The position numbers and the translations under genes are program-made. A stretch of DNA of 30,147 nucleotides from a virus. The number at the start of each line of letters is the position of its first letter. The first letter of the stretch is position 1. The notes beneath the pieces were generated by a model, which was given only the letters and a program-made list of their open reading frames with translations, was not told the origin of the DNA and searched no databases. This document shows, piece after piece, positions 21,029 to 27,967 of this stretch. The DNA lies in the IMG/VR virus record IMGVR_UViG_3300030333_003802, positions 1 through 30,147 of that record; one strand, given 5' to 3'.

Positions 21029-22111
21029 ATGTGTGGAATATATGGTTTAGCGAAAAGTCCGACGACTTACACCAAGCGACAATTCAAAACTGTCAAAAAG
21101 GTATTAAGAGAAATTGCAGTAGATAGTGAGACTAGAGGTGCTCACTCGTCTGGAATTGCACAAGTCGGAAACAAAACTAAAATACATAAATCACTACTTC
21201 CGTCTTCCAAATTCGTGGACAGCAAAGGTTATATAGAAGCAGTTAAATCTTTAAAAGATGGAAACTATATTCTATTAGGACACACACGATTTGCGACAGA
21301 AGGTGCTATTGTAAAGAATAATGCTCACCCATTTAGAGTTGGCGATACTATCGGCGCTCATAATGGTTGTGTCTATAATATTGAGGAAATGCAGACAAAG
21401 TTAGATAAACAATGTCCAGTAGATAGTCAATTAATATTCAAGGCAATAGACGATAATGATAACATAGACGAAGCAGTTAAACATTTTGACAGCGATTTTG
21501 CATTGTCATTTGTTAAGACAAATCCTATGGTATTACACCTATGTCGTGAGGACAATCGTCCTTTGTATGTAGCATATGTCCCAAGTTTGCTAACTCTATT
21601 TTATGCAAGCGAAGCGACTTTTATTGAGAATGCTTTGATTGCGTGTAATTTAGACGCAGAGATATATTCATTAAATAAGAATACTTTATATTCTTATGAT
21701 GTATCTAAGTTTAGCGACTTACAGACAAATGTAGAAAAAAGCGACTTTGAATACGAAAGTAGAGAATATAATTTCAGTATCAATAATTATTCTTCCAACG
21801 ACGAATTTGACGATTGGAATAGTTATAATTATAGTTATGGGAATTATCGTCCTCTATATGACACTTCACATCTTTACGACACAAATGGAAACCTAATTGA
21901 TAGTGAACTTGAAGCCGAAAAACAAGAGCTTTTGACTTGTTATGGCGGAAATCCTAACAACTGGTTTTTTGACGAAATGGAAGGTATGTGGAGTTATCTT
22001 GATGAATATACTGGACAAATTTGGACAGAAACCCAACTTATAAATGGGAATTTTCAACAAGAAATTGACTTTGAAGAGGAGACAGACAATGCCCAACCAA
22101 TACGAAACTGA
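21029..22111 (+). CDS. Class II glutamine amidotransferase (Ntn hydrolase)
   Basis: A 360-residue protein starting MCGIYGLA: after Met removal Cys2 is the N-terminal nucleophile. The class II set is present: RGAHSSG (36-42), GHTRFAT (84-90), N98/H100-P in 'NNAHPF', GAHNG (109-113) and the DSQLIF stretch (132-137). It would hydrolyse glutamine and pass on ammonia. The C-terminal 130 residues are acidic, with Asn/Tyr/Asp-rich sequence (SYNSYGNY-type), and contain no synthetase domain such as AsnB or PurF carry, so the acceptor must be handled by a partner. The next gene, overlapping by 23 bases, is an amidoligase, the partner expected for this arrangement. Ribosome site AAGGAG precedes ATG by six bases. 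Confidence 0.88.
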   Translation: MCGIYGLAKSPTTYTKRQFKTVKKVLREIAVDSETRGAHSSGIAQVGNKTKIHKSLLPSSKFVDSKGYIEAVKSLKDGNYILLGHTRFATEGAIVKNNAHPFRVGDTIGAHNGCVYNIEEMQTKLDKQCPVDSQLIFKAIDDNDNIDEAVKHFDSDFALSFVKTNPMVLHLCREDNRPLYVAYVPSLLTLFYASEATFIENALIACNLDAEIYSLNKNTLYSYDVSKFSDLQTNVEKSDFEYESREYNFSINNYSSNDEFDDWNSYNYSYGNYRPLYDTSHLYDTNGNLIDSELEAEKQELLTCYGGNPNNWFFDEMEGMWSYLDEYTGQIWTETQLINGNFQQEIDFEEETDNAQPIRN

Positions 22112-23639
22112 AACGACGCACGAGAATGCCCAGAATACAATACTATTGCAATGCGATGATTGTGGAAACGAAGTCCGCGAGGACGACTTAACTGGCACAG
22201 ACGACGGAAATGAAGTCTGTGAGGACTGTTATGATAACAATTATTCCGAGTGTTATGGTTGTAGTGGTGTTATGGTTCACGACGATATGCATTACTATAA
22301 TGGTGATTATTATTGTGAAGACTGTTTTTACGATAATTGTTTTCATTGTGCAAGTTGTGGAGAACCAGAGCATTTAGACTATTCTCGCTACGACGACCAT
22401 AGTGGAGATACTTACTGCGAAGGTTGTTATGAAGAATATGGTGGTGAGGAATACGACTGGAATGTCTTTTCAAATGAATATGTTCAAGTAAACGACGATT
22501 TTGCTTCTCCGACTAAAAACCTATACAAAAGCGATACTTACGACTTAATCCCAAGTCGCAGATATCAAGGTATAGAGGTTGAGGCAAATCATAATGGAGA
22601 CTATTCACGAGACAATATTGCAAGAGCTATTGCAGAGAGAATAGACGATACAAGGTTGGAACAGATGTTTGACGAAGTTAGTCAAGCAGAGTTTCCCGAC
22701 TGGTATAAGATAAGTGGCATTCAAGTAGTAAGTGATGGAAGTATAACAGGTGGCGACGATGGTTATGGTTATGAATATGTAATGACACCGCGTCGCGGAG
22801 ACCAACTATATACTGATATGTGTTTACTTACAGACACACTTGTAGACTATGGACATTACATTAGTAGAAAGTGTGGCTATCACTTACACATTGATATTAG
22901 AGACTACGACTATTATCACTTAACCTGTCTTATGGCTATGGTTAAGTTAATAGAACCTCATATATACTCTTGGGTTCCGCAATCCCGACTTACTGGGAAT
23001 TGGTGTCGTCCGATATCTCAAAACTGGTATGACTTTAATGGCATATACGACAGAGATGATTTCATTGAGATTTATTACGACAATGGTAATAAATTTAGAT
23101 ATGAAAAATATCACGACAAAAGGTATCACGGTTTTAACCTACACTCTCACTTTGGGAGCAATCAAGGTTTAGAACTGAGATATCACGGCGGGACACTCAA
23201 TCCGACTAAAATGTTGCATTGGAGTATTCTTTGGGGACAGATAGTAGATAAATGTTATGAACTTGGAAATGAACTCAAGACACAAGTTGATAGACGAAAT
23301 TTCTTTAAGGACATAACATTTGACAAGAGATATGGCGACGAGACGAAAGGGTTTAGAAATCCGACTATGGACATACAAAACCTTTTTGAGACTTTTGACA
23401 TACCTCAAACAACGAAAGACTACTATGGAATGCGACAAAAGGAGATAGAAAATAATCCGAATACTTCTCCGACGCATTTCGTTGATTGTTTTTCAAAGAC
23501 TTCACATATTGTGGAGTTTGACAAAGCGACAATGAGTTTCAATACAGTCAAAAAACTACCTCACAGGGTAGGGAGATATGGGACTTTACAGGAACTCACA
23601 TACGACGATATAAGCAGTCATTTTGAGATTGCCTCGTAG
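22089..23639 (+). CDS. Zinc-ribbon amidoligase (COOH-NH2 ligase fold)
   Basis: The 516-residue protein starts at ATG 22089, seven bases after GAGGAG; a start at 22044 would lie deep in the amidotransferase and lacks a site. Residues 20-115 form three zinc ribbons with paired CxxC knuckles: C22/C25-C44/C47, C55/C58-C76/C79, C87/C90-C110/C113. Residues 155-400 match the Amidoligase_2 pattern: GIEVE (161-165), SDGSI plus YEYVMTP (215-234), CGYHLHIDIRD (262-272), NLHSHFG (350-356) and LELRYHGGTLN (361-371). This fold, related to glutamine synthetase and GCS2, uses ATP to join a carboxylate to an amine. Family knowledge places it next to glutamine amidotransferase genes, as here. Acceptor unknown; the ribbons may select a protein or nucleic-acid target. 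Confidence 0.85.
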   Translation: MPNQYETETTHENAQNTILLQCDDCGNEVREDDLTGTDDGNEVCEDCYDNNYSECYGCSGVMVHDDMHYYNGDYYCEDCFYDNCFHCASCGEPEHLDYSRYDDHSGDTYCEGCYEEYGGEEYDWNVFSNEYVQVNDDFASPTKNLYKSDTYDLIPSRRYQGIEVEANHNGDYSRDNIARAIAERIDDTRLEQMFDEVSQAEFPDWYKISGIQVVSDGSITGGDDGYGYEYVMTPRRGDQLYTDMCLLTDTLVDYGHYISRKCGYHLHIDIRDYDYYHLTCLMAMVKLIEPHIYSWVPQSRLTGNWCRPISQNWYDFNGIYDRDDFIEIYYDNGNKFRYEKYHDKRYHGFNLHSHFGSNQGLELRYHGGTLNPTKMLHWSILWGQIVDKCYELGNELKTQVDRRNFFKDITFDKRYGDETKGFRNPTMDIQNLFETFDIPQTTKDYYGMRQKEIENNPNTSPTHFVDCFSKTSHIVEFDKATMSFNTVKKLPHRVGRYGTLQELTYDDISSHFEIAS

Positions 23640-23650
23640 TATGGACATAA

Positions 23651-23682
23651 GACTGGTGGCGACTGAAAAGTTGCCATCAGTC
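23651..23682 (+). other. 13-bp hairpin after the amidoligase gene
   Basis: GACTGGTGGCGAC pairs with GTTGCCATCAGTC around a TGAAAA loop (two G-T pairs). It starts 11 bases after the stop and is followed by A-runs, not T-runs, so it is not an ordinary terminator; 3'-end protection or processing is more likely. Confidence 0.7.
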
Positions 23683-23736
23683 AAAAAAAGATTTGGAATT
23701 TATCACATTTAATGCTAAATTCTTAGTGTTAAATTA

Positions 23737-23745
23737 TGCTATATT
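23737..23745 (+). promoter_or_regulatory. Extended -10 promoter candidate before the small-gene cluster
   Basis: TGCTATATT in the context ATTATGCTATATTA, 25 bases before ATG 23771. The same 12-mer TTATGCTATATT recurs at 25443 before the RHH gene. Confidence 0.5.
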
Positions 23746-23770
23746 AATAAAGAGAAGGAGCGACTAAAAA

Positions 23771-23944
23771 ATGCTAAATGATAATATAGAAAACAATGCG
23801 ACTGAAGAACAAGAAATGACTATTGAGGAGCAAGAAATTATGGAAGAGTATTTAAGAGAAAAGAATTTAGACTATGCTATAGACAATATGACTAATGATT
23901 TAGTCTATATAGAAGAGATAGGAGAGTGGGTTAATGAAGACTAA
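23771..23944 (+). CDS. Acidic 57-residue hypothetical protein
   Basis: ATG 23771 follows AAGGAG by ten bases. The product is extremely acidic (about 20 Glu/Asp in 57; EEQEMTIEEQEIMEEYLREK) and helical, with a DNA-mimic-like charge. It opens a chain of nine overlapping small frames. Function unknown. Confidence 0.65.
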   Translation: MLNDNIENNATEEQEMTIEEQEIMEEYLREKNLDYAIDNMTNDLVYIEEIGEWVNED

Positions 23945-24131
23945 AAAAGTAAAAGACGAAATAAAAGCAATAATACAAGAATTGGAAAAAGACTATGAAA
24001 TGGACTATGCTGAAATGTATGATTGCTATTTAAGAAATGATATGACAATAGACTATCATATAGGAGTTAGTTATGTTGAAGGTATGTATAGAACATTGCG
24101 ACTAATGGAGGAAAAAAATGAGACAAGTTAA
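23934..24131 (+). CDS. Small hypothetical protein
   Basis: A 65-residue protein with ATG 23934 inside the end of the preceding gene (11-base overlap) and AGGAG nine bases before. Charged helical sequence at the N-terminus (KTKKVKDEIKAIIQELEKDY), then 'DYHIGVSYVEGMYRTLRLME'. No family recognised. Confidence 0.65.
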   Translation: MKTKKVKDEIKAIIQELEKDYEMDYAEMYDCYLRNDMTIDYHIGVSYVEGMYRTLRLMEEKNETS

Positions 24132-24297
24132 ATATATCAAAAAAAACTATGAACTGAAATATGTAAAGCAAGACTTGGCAAACTTTTTAGAATTTTATTT
24201 AAGTCAAGCTATGTCGCTAGAACAAATGGACGACTGGGCAAAAAGACTACAGAAAAAATGGAACTTCAAAAGTGAGGAGTTAGATGGGAAGGAATAG
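24118..24297 (+). CDS. Small hypothetical protein
   Basis: A 59-residue gene overlapping its neighbours by 14 bases on each side; GGAGG lies six bases before ATG 24118. Helical with basic N-terminus (QVKYIKKNYELKYVKQDL) and Trp residues (W40, W48). Unrecognised. Confidence 0.6.
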   Translation: MRQVKYIKKNYELKYVKQDLANFLEFYLSQAMSLEQMDDWAKRLQKKWNFKSEELDGKE

Positions 24298-24379
24298 ACG
24301 AAAGTTTGGTAAAGAAAAATCAAAAGTTAGAAGACGAATTATTAAACAATTAGGAAAGATGAAGAGGAAAGAAAAATAA
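24284..24379 (+). CDS. 31-residue arginine/lysine-rich peptide
   Basis: ATG 24284 is preceded by GAGGAG at four bases, and TAA overlaps the next ATG (TAATG). Sequence begins MGRNRRKFGKEKSK and continues VRRRIIKQLGKMKRKEK. Over half of the residues are Lys or Arg, so nucleic-acid binding is likely; the role is unknown. Confidence 0.55.
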   Translation: MGRNRRKFGKEKSKVRRRIIKQLGKMKRKEK

Positions 24380-24603
24380 TGATAGACGATGTTAGAGATG
24401 AAATGCATAGAGCATTTGAAATAGTAGACAAAACAACTATAGACGATATGCTTGTTTGTGGATACTGCGGTATTGAAGAGGAGTATATGGAAGATTGCGA
24501 CGAGGAAGTTATTACTTACTTTGAATTTCAAGAAAGAGTAGCAGAAGAGACTATGGGCAATAAAGATGAATATCATAGAATATTAGACGGAGGTAGATGT
24601 TAA
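24379..24603 (+). CDS. Small acidic protein with CxxC
   Basis: A 74-residue product; ATG overlaps the previous stop. C27 and C30 (CGYC) plus C40 and the terminal C74 could bind zinc. The remainder is acidic (Glu/Asp-rich). Unrecognised. Confidence 0.65.
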   Translation: MIDDVRDEMHRAFEIVDKTTIDDMLVCGYCGIEEEYMEDCDEEVITYFEFQERVAEETMGNKDEYHRILDGGRC

Positions 24604-24813
24604 ATGAAAATGTATAATATATATTTAAAAAGGAATGTAGACTTAAATGCTTATGACGACGAATATATGGCAACAACAAATAAACCTAATAAGTTTATAG
24701 ACAATTTTAATGATGATAGAGATAGGGAGGACAGACTACCTTATTCAGAGTTTGTAGTGAAAGAAATAAATGCTATTATATACGACGAGGAGACTGAAAA
24801 TGAAAGTAGATAA
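24604..24813 (+). CDS. Small hypothetical protein
   Basis: A 69-residue frame starting directly after the previous stop; GGAGG precedes it by nine bases. N-terminal beta-like MYNIYLKRNVDLNAY, then a very polar Asp/Arg/Asn stretch (DNFNDDRDREDRLP). No family recognised. Confidence 0.6.
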   Translation: MKMYNIYLKRNVDLNAYDDEYMATTNKPNKFIDNFNDDRDREDRLPYSEFVVKEINAIIYDEETENESR

Positions 24814-24973
24814 AACTTGGAGTATAAAACACGAAGGACATTTAAATAAAAATAATATTATATTCACCGACAAAATGAGAAGACTAATACTGGACTTAGA
24901 GAGAGTTAATAACAATCTAGGATACTATGTGCTTAACGAGGAGGACGAATGGATAAAGATAAAGAAGCGATAA
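24800..24973 (+). CDS. Small hypothetical protein
   Basis: ATG 24800, inside the end of the previous gene, is chosen because GAGGAG lies seven bases before; a longer reading from 24770 lacks a site. 57 residues; a basic N-terminus (KVDKTWSIKHEGHLNKN) and a 'LDLERVNNNLGYYVLNEEDE' segment. Unrecognised. Confidence 0.6.
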   Translation: MKVDKTWSIKHEGHLNKNNIIFTDKMRRLILDLERVNNNLGYYVLNEEDEWIKIKKR

Positions 24974-25116
24974 AGTTACAGACGCAAATAATAAATGCGA
25001 CTGCTAAATTATATGAGTTAGGATTTAGAATAGAGACTAAATACATAAAAGGAGCAGGTTGGGCAAGTGAAATAGTCAATAGAAACACAGGAGAAAATTA
25101 TGAGCAACATAAGTAA
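24949..25116 (+). CDS. Small hypothetical protein
   Basis: A 55-residue frame from ATG 24949, overlapping its neighbours by 25 and 17 bases, with GAGGA five to eight bases upstream. N-terminal helix DKDKEAIKLQTQIINATAKL, then 'IKGAGWASEIVNRNTGEN'. Unrecognised. Confidence 0.6.
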   Translation: MDKDKEAIKLQTQIINATAKLYELGFRIETKYIKGAGWASEIVNRNTGENYEQHK

Positions 25117-25408
25117 AGGTTATGAGCAATTTAAAAAAGTAGACGCAGAATTGGACAAACTATTGCTATATATAGAAAAATTAGAGGAAGAGTATGCAAA
25201 AGCGGTAAGCGGATTTGCTATAGGCGAAAAAAGGAATAAAGGTATGCCTATGCAAGTCTTAAAAACATCAGAAGTTGTTGCAGGTTTGATGAAATTGGGA
25301 GATATATTAGACAAGATTGAAATGGGAGAGGAAGAGAATAGATATTATACAAATGTAATATGGTATGCTATAGATATAATAACAATAGAGAAGGAAACAA
25401 TAAAATAA
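25100..25408 (+). CDS. Coiled-coil small protein
   Basis: A 102-residue product from ATG 25100 (AGGAG upstream). Residues 1-35 form a heptad-rich helix (KGYEQFKKVDAELDKLLLYI), followed by a 'GFAIGEKRNKGMPMQVL' loop and two further helices. It ends the chain of small overlapping genes. Unrecognised. Confidence 0.65.
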   Translation: MSNISKGYEQFKKVDAELDKLLLYIEKLEEEYAKAVSGFAIGEKRNKGMPMQVLKTSEVVAGLMKLGDILDKIEMGEEENRYYTNVIWYAIDIITIEKETIK

Positions 25409-25424
25409 ATTTTTAAAGTTTTTC

Positions 25425-25454
25425 TTGCTTTAAATAAAGTAATTATGCTATATT
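25425..25454 (+). promoter_or_regulatory. Promoter immediately before the RHH gene
   Basis: TTGCTT (25425-25430), 18-base spacer, TATATT (25449-25454) with an upstream TGn. The expected start is at or within a base or two of ATG 25460. Confidence 0.65.
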
Positions 25455-25459
25455 TAGAT

Positions 25460-25651
25460 ATGAACAAAGATATTACAAAAATACAAACATCTTTTATTAT
25501 GGACAAAGAACTTTGGTTGAAGTTTAAGGCTAAATCATTGTCGGAAGGTTCATCTATAAAAGAAAAACTAAATGTCTTAATATTGGACTATGTTAATAAT
25601 AAGGAGAAAAAGAATGCCAGCAGTTGGTTTCGTCTATCCCGATGGACTTAA
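25460..25651 (+). CDS. Ribbon-helix-helix-type regulator, possibly leaderless
   Basis: From ATG 25460 the product has 63 residues. The earlier in-frame ATG at 25445 lies within the promoter -10 region, so 25460 is preferred. Residues 6-45 read KIQTSFIMDKELWLKFKAKS...SIKEKLNVLILDYV, the beta strand, helix, helix layout of Arc/MetJ-like DNA-binding proteins. There is no Shine-Dalgarno sequence; a leaderless mRNA is possible. It overlaps the exonuclease gene by 38 bases and could autoregulate this operon (inference). Confidence 0.65.
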   Translation: MNKDITKIQTSFIMDKELWLKFKAKSLSEGSSIKEKLNVLILDYVNNKEKKNASSWFRLSRWT

Positions 25652-26495
25652 AGTTTCTTTTGAAGAAATAAGGGAAGGAAATGTAGACATAGAGAAGATG
25701 GGTATGACTTTACCTACTTTGATAGAAATGTCAAGGGAAAGGGACCCAAATAGAAAACCGTCTACAACAGAGTTGCTAGTCGGAACTTGTGAAGCTTACT
25801 TAAAGAGGACAAAAGAGTATTATGTTAATCCTCAAGAGAGAGCATTTTCATTAGCAGGGACTATGCATCACGCGAGATTAGAACAACATAGCGACGATAG
25901 ACACCTATTAGAAGAACAATTAGAAGGCTTTGATATTACTGGTATAGTCGATTTATACGATAAAGAGAATAAATCATTAATAGACTATAAAAATACTGGT
26001 TCTTATAAGTGTTCTCAATTATTAGGTATGACATACAATAGAATTCCAGACCCGTCTGGTGCTAAATATAAATCTAGTGGGAAGTGGGGAAAAAAAGGTT
26101 CCCCAAAGATGATAAAACAATGGTATCGCGACGAGGGTTTAGCAGATTTTGGAGATTGGGGTTGGCAATTAAATTGGTATAGATATCTCTTGGAAAAGAA
26201 GGGATATGAAGTAGATAAGATGTATATACAAGTTACTTTAAGAGATGGAGGACTTGCTGTATCAAGAGATAGAGGGCTTGATAGACATATATATTTAATA
26301 AATGTTCCTAAATACGACGATGAGGTTATAGAATTTAAGTTTTTACAAGCGAGAGATGAATTAGTCAAAGCATTAGAAACTGACAACTTACCTCAAAAAT
26401 GTAGCGACGAACAAACTTGGAACGGACGTAAATGTGAATCTTTTTGCGAAGTAAGACATTTATGTCCATATAACAATGGGAGTATAAATGGTTAA
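25614..26495 (+). CDS. Cas4/RecB-like PD-(D/E)XK exonuclease with Fe-S cysteines
   Basis: The 293-residue product starts at ATG 25614, seven bases after AAGGAG. RecB-family motifs are visible: GTMHHARLE (82-90), GIVDLYD (Asp113), LIDYKN (Asp124, Lys126) and the Q-motif 'WQLNWYRYLL' (184-193). C59 with C274, C278 and C284 would ligate a [4Fe-4S] cluster as in Cas4/AddB-type nucleases. It would resect double-strand ends and feed the annealing protein that follows. There is no Cas1 or CRISPR array here. Stop and next ATG overlap by eight bases. Confidence 0.88.
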   Translation: MPAVGFVYPDGLKVSFEEIREGNVDIEKMGMTLPTLIEMSRERDPNRKPSTTELLVGTCEAYLKRTKEYYVNPQERAFSLAGTMHHARLEQHSDDRHLLEEQLEGFDITGIVDLYDKENKSLIDYKNTGSYKCSQLLGMTYNRIPDPSGAKYKSSGKWGKKGSPKMIKQWYRDEGLADFGDWGWQLNWYRYLLEKKGYEVDKMYIQVTLRDGGLAVSRDRGLDRHIYLINVPKYDDEVIEFKFLQARDELVKALETDNLPQKCSDEQTWNGRKCESFCEVRHLCPYNNGSING

Positions 26496-27117
26496 AAAAG
26501 AAGAACCTCAATATCCTTCGGCAGAAGAGATGTTGGATATGCAAATAACAGCAGAAATGAATGCTAATATTTGCGACAAACACCAATGGGTTTCAGAACA
26601 ACCTACTCCTCAAGACGTAGTTAAAAGCAGAAATGGTTTTGATTATGTAGACGAAGGATATATGCGTTGGAGATTAAACCAACATTATCCTATTTGGTCT
26701 TGGGAAGTAGTTAAATATGAGACTCTTGGAGATAAAGCTATAGTGGTTCACGGACGTCTAAAGGTTATAGACGAAGGTGTTCCTCGTAGTTTTGACGCAG
26801 TTGCGGCGCATAGAATAGCTCAAGCTAGAAGTGGTTCAGGATATGTAGACTTAGGTAATGACTTAAAAGCTGCAAATTCAGACGCTTTTAAAGTAGCTGT
26901 AAATAGACTATGTAATGTAGCAGATGATGTATATAGAAAACAATATGTAGACAAGTCTCTTAACAAGGAACAGTCTGATTATTTATATCTATGTATGTCT
27001 CAAATGGATACTGGCGAAGCGAAGAAAGTCGAAGCTGCTTTAGTATCTGGTAAGATAAATAAAGACAATTATGATAAAGTAATTGATAAACTAAAAAAGG
27101 GAGTTAAAGATGAGTAA
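26488..27117 (+). CDS. Rad52-type single-strand annealing protein (probable)
   Basis: A 209-residue product, ATG 26488 after GGGAG. The pattern 'WSWEVVKYE', then 'VHGRLKVIDEG', then 'SFDAVAAHRI', then 'LKAANSDAFKVAVNRLCNVADDVYRK' (about 128-155) is the Rad52/Sak-like beta-beta-beta-alpha core, in which the DAFKxA helix binds ssDNA. The context between an exonuclease and an SSB-like gene, the standard phage recombination trio, supports this. The C-terminal 40 residues are a helical extension. I would place it at moderate certainty because annealing proteins diverge widely. Confidence 0.6.
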   Translation: MVKKEEPQYPSAEEMLDMQITAEMNANICDKHQWVSEQPTPQDVVKSRNGFDYVDEGYMRWRLNQHYPIWSWEVVKYETLGDKAIVVHGRLKVIDEGVPRSFDAVAAHRIAQARSGSGYVDLGNDLKAANSDAFKVAVNRLCNVADDVYRKQYVDKSLNKEQSDYLYLCMSQMDTGEAKKVEAALVSGKINKDNYDKVIDKLKKGVKDE

Positions 27118-27667
27118 TGTTACTGATGTATTGAACGACATAGATAATGACGTGGCTTATTACAATCCTTCAGAAGATACTACTGGAGCAGAGAAGAAGT
27201 TATTGCCTGAAGGAACATATGAAGCAAATGTTCATAAGTTAACAGTAAAAAATAACATTATAGTTAAAAATCAATATCTTAGTGATATATATGAGGCTAT
27301 ATATGTTATAGACGGAACGAAGCATCCAGAATTTGCTAATAAGCAAGTTAAATCAAAAGGATACTTTAGATTTAAGAAGCCCGACGAAAAGAAATATCCT
27401 AACCTTAAAGATAATCAAGGTAATAATAAAGGATATATGATATTCACAGAGGCTTGTGGCTTTGAGATGCAGAAAGACGAACAAGGAAGATATCTTCTTC
27501 CAGTAGTTATGGAGTCTGATATTGCTGGAAACCCAGTAAACATCAAAGTTGTTCACGATAAGTGGACTAACTCAGAAGGAGAGCAAAGAGTTACTCCTTT
27601 GGCAGTTAATGTATTTAAATCTAAAGAGAGAGTAAAACCACTAAATGACGAGGAGTTACCATTTTAA
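27110..27667 (+). CDS. Single-stranded DNA-binding protein, DUF669-like with SSB tail
   Basis: A 185-residue product overlapping its neighbours at both ends. Residues 30-165 have an OB-like beta pattern (LPEGTYEANVHKLTVKN, IYEAIYVIDG, VVMESDIAGNPVNIKVVHD) as in DUF669 phage SSBs. The C-terminus is NDEELPF, an acidic tip ending in Pro-Phe that mimics bacterial SSB tails which recruit repair enzymes. It would coat ssDNA produced by the exonuclease and hand it to the annealing protein. Confidence 0.75.
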   Translation: MSNVTDVLNDIDNDVAYYNPSEDTTGAEKKLLPEGTYEANVHKLTVKNNIIVKNQYLSDIYEAIYVIDGTKHPEFANKQVKSKGYFRFKKPDEKKYPNLKDNQGNNKGYMIFTEACGFEMQKDEQGRYLLPVVMESDIAGNPVNIKVVHDKWTNSEGEQRVTPLAVNVFKSKERVKPLNDEELPF

Positions 27668-27900
27668 TGGACTACTTAATCAAATTAGATGAAGAGCAAT
27701 TAATGGCTTTAATTGAGATGATAGAAAAGAATAGATGTGAAGGCGAAGAGGAAGTATGTTCTCAAGTTAGAACATCTATCAAATCTCAGTTTCAGTCGCA
27801 GTATAAAGAAAAGGAACAAATTGTTTCAGTCGATTCCGAGGATGTCTTGGAAAGAGCTAAACAGACTATGGGTCCTAATTACTGTGACAACTGTGATTAA
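27667..27900 (+). CDS. Small cysteine-containing hypothetical protein
   Basis: A 77-residue product; ATG overlaps the SSB stop (TAATG). Helical and acidic/Gln-rich, with C24 and C31 and a C-terminal YCDNCD. A terminal zinc pair is possible. It is the last gene before the structured non-coding region. Confidence 0.65.
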   Translation: MDYLIKLDEEQLMALIEMIEKNRCEGEEEVCSQVRTSIKSQFQSQYKEKEQIVSVDSEDVLERAKQTMGPNYCDNCD

Positions 27901-27957
27901 TATATTGTGGAGTATGGTTAATCCTACTAACACAACTAGCGGACTTCACAATATATT
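27899..27957 (+). ncRNA. Long hairpin after gene 27667
   Basis: AATATATTGTGGAGT (27899-27913) pairs with ACTTCACAATATATT (27943-27957): 15 bp with one G-T pair, around a 29-base loop. Only TTTT follows, so terminator function would be weak. It begins on the stop codon itself. Confidence 0.65.
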
Positions 27958-27967
27958 TTAAAAGAGT

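Noticed and set aside
22270-23477. Leftward frames opposite the amidoligase
   Set aside because: Shadows of the Asp/Tyr/Cys-rich coding strand, giving His/Ile/Val/Thr-rich low-complexity products without ribosome sites.
23651-23682. Intrinsic terminator after the amidoligase
   Set aside because: The hairpin is followed by A-runs instead of T-runs on both strands.
25614-26495. Part of a CRISPR-Cas adaptation module (Cas4)
   Set aside because: No Cas1, Cas2 or CRISPR repeat-spacer array is present; RecB-like Fe-S nucleases of this type are common as phage recombination exonucleases.
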